Source: Sporolactobacillus sp. THM19-2
Lineage (GTDB): Bacteria; Bacillota; Bacilli; Bacillales; Sporolactobacillaceae
Assembly (NCBI RefSeq): GCF_004153195.1
Contig: NZ_SEMC01000025.1
Span: forward strand, 1 to 35,559
DNA: 35,559 nucleotides
Direction: 5' to 3'
Part shown: one piece after another, positions 32,297-35,559 of the stretch
How positions within the stretch are numbered: position 1 is the stretch's first letter
How the letters are laid out: each line of letters starts with the position of its first letter
Notes under the pieces: model-generated
The model's input: the letters and a program-made list of their open reading frames with translations, nothing else
Databases searched by the model: none
What the model was told of the DNA's origin: nothing
Position numbers and translations under genes: made by a program

Positions 32297-33778
32297 TTAA
32301 TCTACGTCTTTCATAAATCCGTGGATCCAGGGAGAAACAAGATACAGCACGCCGCTAAGAATGAGTACAATGCCGCCTATAACCAGGAAATACAGGACTT
32401 CAGTCTGGCTATTATAAAGCGGAACAACAATTGCATTGATGGCCTGAGCGGTTGCATCAGACAGCAGCCACAGGCTCATCGTCTGAGCAGCGAATGCCTT
32501 CGGTGCCAGTTTCGTCGTGGCCGACAAGCCAATTGGAGACAGGCACAGTTCTCCGAAAACCACGAGCAGGAAGCTGGCAACCAGCCACAGCGCACTGACT
32601 TTAACATCCGTGCCATAGAGAAATCCGGGTAATGCCATAATTAGAAACGAAAGACTGGCAAAAAACAGACCGAAAGCAAATTTTTTGGGTGTGTTTGGCT
32701 GTCTCTTTCCGAGTCTGAACCAGATATAAGAAAAAATGGGGGCGAAAATAATAATAAACACTGGATTTAAGGACTGGAACCACGATGAAGGAATGGTGAA
32801 ATTGCCCAGCGAAAGATCCGTTCTTTCATTTGCAAACGCGGACAGGATGACCGCACCCTGCTCTTGAATCATCCAGAAGAAAATCGATGAGAGAAACAGG
32901 GGGATATACGCATACAGACGTGGTTTTTCTTCCGGCATGGTCTTCTCGCTGTGAAGCATTTTGTAGAAGTATCCGATCGGAAGAAGAATAGCAAGAAACG
33001 TAATGCCCCAGACGAATCCAGTAGCGCTCACCTTGCCGGCTGATCCAAGCAGAATCAGAACCACTATCACCAGAACCGCAGCAGCTATCCCGAGAGACAT
33101 ACTTTTTTTCTCGTGGGCGTTCAGCGGGTTAATCGGTGTACTGTTGGCCAGCTTCGGATTTCTCTTGCTGTTAATCCCGTAAACGATCAGCCCCAGCGCC
33201 ATACCGAATGCCGCACAGCTGAAGCCCAGATGGTAATTGTAATTCTGCCCAAGTGTTCCGGCAATATAGGGCGCAAGAAATGCACCGATATTAATCCCGG
33301 TATAATAAATGCTGAATCCTGCATCTCTGCGAGTGTCATCTGCCTCATACAATTTACCAACCGAAGTTGCAATGGTTGGTTTCAGCAGGCCTGTCCCGGC
33401 AATAATCAGCGCCATCGAGACGAACAGGGCGGGAACACCTGCCGGAATCGACAAGGCGATATGCCCGAACATAATAAGGATGCCCCCGTAAAACACCGTA
33501 CGTCTCATGCCGAGTACCCGGTCGGCAATCCAGCCGCCGGCAATTCCCGACATGTATACGAGCGCTCCGTAGATACTCATTATCGAAGCTGCCAGCCCCA
33601 ATGACAGCCCTAACCCGCCGTTACTGATCTGGTCATACATGTAATAGAGAAGTATAGCCCGCATCCCATAATAAGAAAATCGTTCCCATAGTTCTGTGAA
33701 GAACAAGGTAAATAAGCCTTTAGGGTGACCGAAAAAATTGCTATTTGCATCAGCCTGATTGTGGCTGCCTGTATTCAT
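32297..33778 (-). CDS. dtpT: POT-family proton-coupled di-/tripeptide transporter
   Basis: About 493 residues from the ATG at 33778 (MNTGSHNQAD); a TTG at 33790 lies one base after AAGGAG and the ATG thirteen bases after it, so the start is not certain. Fourteen membrane helices expected. Signature 1 FFTELWERFSYYGMRAILLYY contains the ExxERFxYY motif; PTR2 motif DAGFSIYYTGINIGAFLAP and GGWIADRVLGMR are clear. It imports small peptides with protons; PepC could cut them further. A single gene with no terminator seen; the metI remnant follows 30 bases later. Confidence 0.92.
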   Translation of the reverse strand: MNTGSHNQADANSNFFGHPKGLFTLFFTELWERFSYYGMRAILLYYMYDQISNGGLGLSLGLAASIMSIYGALVYMSGIAGGWIADRVLGMRRTVFYGGILIMFGHIALSIPAGVPALFVSMALIIAGTGLLKPTIATSVGKLYEADDTRRDAGFSIYYTGINIGAFLAPYIAGTLGQNYNYHLGFSCAAFGMALGLIVYGINSKRNPKLANSTPINPLNAHEKKSMSLGIAAAVLVIVVLILLGSAGKVSATGFVWGITFLAILLPIGYFYKMLHSEKTMPEEKPRLYAYIPLFLSSIFFWMIQEQGAVILSAFANERTDLSLGNFTIPSSWFQSLNPVFIIIFAPIFSYIWFRLGKRQPNTPKKFAFGLFFASLSFLIMALPGFLYGTDVKVSALWLVASFLLVVFGELCLSPIGLSATTKLAPKAFAAQTMSLWLLSDATAQAINAIVVPLYNSQTEVLYFLVIGGIVLILSGVLYLVSPWIHGFMKDVD

Positions 33779-34201
33779 GATGTCTGTCAAACTCCTTTAT
33801 CTATAGTATTATTTAGTTGCATGGCGCATCCTGGTATCCGGTCTCTTCCGGGCAAATAACAGGGAATGCTTGTCCTGCCGGAAGAAAACCGCAGATCTGT
33901 TAAAAGATGCGCCGCCCGTGAACGGTAAACTTTCTAAATGAATAAAGCCATTCACACCTGACCGATAAAAATTGATGAGAAATGGAGAAAAAATCGAGCG
34001 ACAGAATGAAATGGATCATAATTTGATAGACCATACTGATAAGGTAATGAGAAGTAAATTCACTCAATTTATAGTGGTTCGAAAAAGAGGCAGAAAACAT
34101 GAACGGAACGTAAAAAGTCAAGCAGTTCAGACAAAACACAAAGCAATAAAGTAAACTTCCATTAGCGCGAGCTGTCTGGCCCAACCTGAGGGGAAACTCC
34201 T
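33779..34201. other. Intergenic region without a supported gene
   Basis: A minus-strand frame at 33900-34229 is open for 109 codons, but it has no ribosome-binding site, Cys/Phe-rich composition unlike its neighbours and no known motif. I see no terminator with a clear T-run here. Confidence 0.5.
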
Positions 34202-34519
34202 TCAATGACAATACCGATAACGCAGACAAAAATTATCTGATCTGTGAAGATATTTTCGTCCACAGACGATTGACTGTGGATTTTCTTCATCTTTAATTTT
34301 CTCTCCGCGAACACCGCAGACGACTCCCGTTATTTTATGGGCGTTAGGGTGGTTCTGCTTCATGGCATTCTTTACAGGGAAGTGGGTAACCCGCTCTTCA
34401 GAAAGTCATCGTCCACAGGCCAGTAGAACCAGTTTGGATTCACGACTGGTGTCATGTTCGATGTTATAGAGGAAAATGCCATCTGCTTTTCGTATCTGAT
34501 CTATTTTTCCAAAATGATG
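34202..34519 (-). pseudogene. Probable pseudogene with one in-frame stop
   Basis: One minus-strand frame of 106 codons is protein-like on both sides of a single TGA at 34406-34408: IRKADGIFLYNIEHDTSRE and KLVLLACGR before it, HFPVKNAMKQNHPNAHKITG and VVCGVRGEKIKDEE after it. There is no start codon at its head (stops TAG-TGA lie just upstream). Family not recognised. It lies directly after the hydrolase stop codon on the same strand. Confidence 0.45.
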
Positions 34520-34544
34520 TCACTATGAAATATCCCTCATTCAC

Positions 34545-35423
34545 CTATTTCCTGTAATCCTTCCTTATAAAAGGCTCTTTTATACATTCGGAAGTGAGCA
34601 GCCTGTACTTCTGCGGATGGCGGTAGGCGTTTCCCTGCGTTTCAAGACTTCTGTACTTCCTGATTTCATCGACAGGAAAATCGGCAATGTAGATTCCCTC
34701 TCGTTCCCCGGCTTCAATAATCAGCGTATCTCTGGAAACGGGTTCGGAAGGCCTGTATGCCATCCCGTCAAACGCAGTGGAATGGCCGTTACAGTCGGGC
34801 TGACCCATCGGATAGTTAACCGTTGCAATACCCACCATATTTTCAAAAGCTCGCGCCCGCAGCTGCGAGATACGGTTAATCTCCATCGGACAGGCATTCG
34901 GCACCAGAATAATCTCGGCACCCTTCAGCATCAAAATTCGCGCGCTTTCCGGAAATTCGCGGTCATAGCAGATCATCGCACCAATCTTTACATTACCCTG
35001 CCCGGTGTCTAAATCGACGACGTAAAAATCATCGCCGGCTGTCAATCTGCATTCGGCACCAAAATCACAGGTGTGTACCTTCGCATAGGTGAGTACCCTG
35101 TTCCCTGAACGATCAAACAGGCAGATCGTGTTCCTTGGCAAAGGCTCGTACTTTTCGAGAAAGGTTATGCCAATTGCCATATTAAGATCCCTCGCAAGCT
35201 TTCCGAATGAACCCGTAAATTCACCAGTGGCCGATACTGCGGTTGCCTTTAATTCATCTATATCTTCCGGTATGTTGTAGCCAACGCTCCACATTTCAGG
35301 GAACAGCGCAATATCCGCGCCCATTTTCTTTGCTTTTCTGCAATATGCTAATCCCTTACGCAGATTGCCATCCATAGTGTCTTCAGGCAGGAGCTGCAAT
35401 AAAGCGACTTTCAAATTTTTCAT
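34545..35423 (-). CDS. Carbon-nitrogen hydrolase (nitrilase superfamily)
   Basis: 292 residues, usual size for the family. The Glu-Lys-Cys triad is visible: E43 (LFPEMWSVGY), K115 (TYAKVHTCD) and C152 (MICYDREFPES). VPNACPMEINRISQLRARAFEN and VNYPMGQPDCNGHS follow as in N-carbamoylputrescine amidase- and omega-amidase-like members; the substrate cannot be fixed. The ATG at 35423 has GAGGAG nine to ten bases upstream, inside the terminal inverted repeat, so its leader and probably its promoter also exist at the other end of the contig. Confidence 0.88.
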   Translation of the reverse strand: MKNLKVALLQLLPEDTMDGNLRKGLAYCRKAKKMGADIALFPEMWSVGYNIPEDIDELKATAVSATGEFTGSFGKLARDLNMAIGITFLEKYEPLPRNTICLFDRSGNRVLTYAKVHTCDFGAECRLTAGDDFYVVDLDTGQGNVKIGAMICYDREFPESARILMLKGAEIILVPNACPMEINRISQLRARAFENMVGIATVNYPMGQPDCNGHSTAFDGMAYRPSEPVSRDTLIIEAGEREGIYIADFPVDEIRKYRSLETQGNAYRHPQKYRLLTSECIKEPFIRKDYRK

Positions 35424-35432
35424 TATCTATTG

Positions 35433-35559
35433 CTCCTCGTATATTAGTAGTAAGAGCTCAATCCAAGAGAATTTCCAGTTGGATCCGGATACCTGGAATG
35501 ACTCCTGGATTCCTATAGGATTTGTTTCAAAGCCTTTCGGCTTCCCTGTCCATTTAAGA
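35433..35559. repeat. Right terminal inverted repeat (127 bp)
   Basis: Exact reverse complement of bases 1-127. It supplies the ribosome-binding site, and perhaps the promoter, of the adjacent nitrilase-family gene. It ends exactly at the contig end, like its partner. Confidence 0.95.

Noticed and set aside
33900-34229. A 109-codon minus-strand frame between the peptide transporter and the pseudogene
   Set aside because: No ribosome-binding site, no motif, and its composition does not look like a folded or membrane protein of this genome.
34250-34280. TCCACAG...CTGTGGA inverted repeat near the DnaA fragment, considered as DnaA boxes or an origin
   Set aside because: It matches TTATCCACA only in part, there is a single pair, and it lies within a protein-like frame; no AT-rich unwinding region or other boxes are near.

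Overview
The window looks like one assembly contig from a low-to-mid GC Gram-positive of the Bacilli, most like a Sporolactobacillus-type lactic bacillus. This is inference from protein resemblance: PepC, a POT peptide transporter, an L-2-hydroxyisocaproate-type dehydrogenase, a CymR-like Rrf2 protein and a Bacillus-type MerR. No rRNA, tRNA, CRISPR array or intact transposase was seen. The first and last 127 bases are exact reverse complements, which marks a longer inverted repeat in the genome or an assembly-graph overlap.

Left part (about 0.1-12 kb), ordinary accessory genes: a gene-poor stretch with a cluster of palindromic repeats, aminopeptidase C (-), a GYF-PrsW-type membrane protease (+), a membrane diguanylate cyclase (-), an L-HicDH-like dehydrogenase (-), a DUF218 protein (-), a nucleotidyltransferase and a small P-loop kinase (-). 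A three-gene + strand cassette follows: CrtO-like acyltransferase, MGDG-synthase-like glycosyltransferase and a UPF0104 flippase-like membrane protein, suggesting a glycolipid or glycoterpenoid pathway.

Centre (about 12.2-31.2 kb), a copper and mercury resistance island, mostly on the - strand: an AT-rich M23 peptidase, a CymR-like regulator, merR-merA with a textbook MerR promoter, an lgt-orf-ggr operon (divergent Lgt, His-rich membrane protein, geranylgeranyl-reductase-family flavoprotein), a copB-like operon (Cu+ P-type ATPase, cupredoxin, ICMT-family methyltransferase), a cassette of three tiny His/Met-rich or DUF2933-like proteins (one only 49 codons), an OmpR-family two-component system with a small membrane protein, copA-copZ, and on the + strand a lipoprotein multicopper oxidase with a SHOCT protein.

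Regulatory logic: six promoters in the island carry 11-bp-phased direct repeats (TGTRGAA on one strand, TTCYACA on the other), placed 10-12 bases upstream of the -10 box. They are best explained as operators of the local response regulator. copA also carries a CsoR-type operator exactly between a consensus -35 and -10, although no csoR is in the window. CopZ lacks the first cysteine of its CxxC motif.

Right part (31.2-35.6 kb): palindromic repeats again, a chimeric remnant that joins a DnaA domain-I fragment in frame to a 5'-truncated metI, a POT peptide transporter, a probable pseudogene with one in-frame stop, and a nitrilase-family hydrolase whose ribosome-binding site lies inside the terminal inverted repeat. 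Diverged repeats at about 6.94 and 31.42 kb lie in direct orientation around the central 24 kb; a third, inverted copy lies at 0.58 kb.
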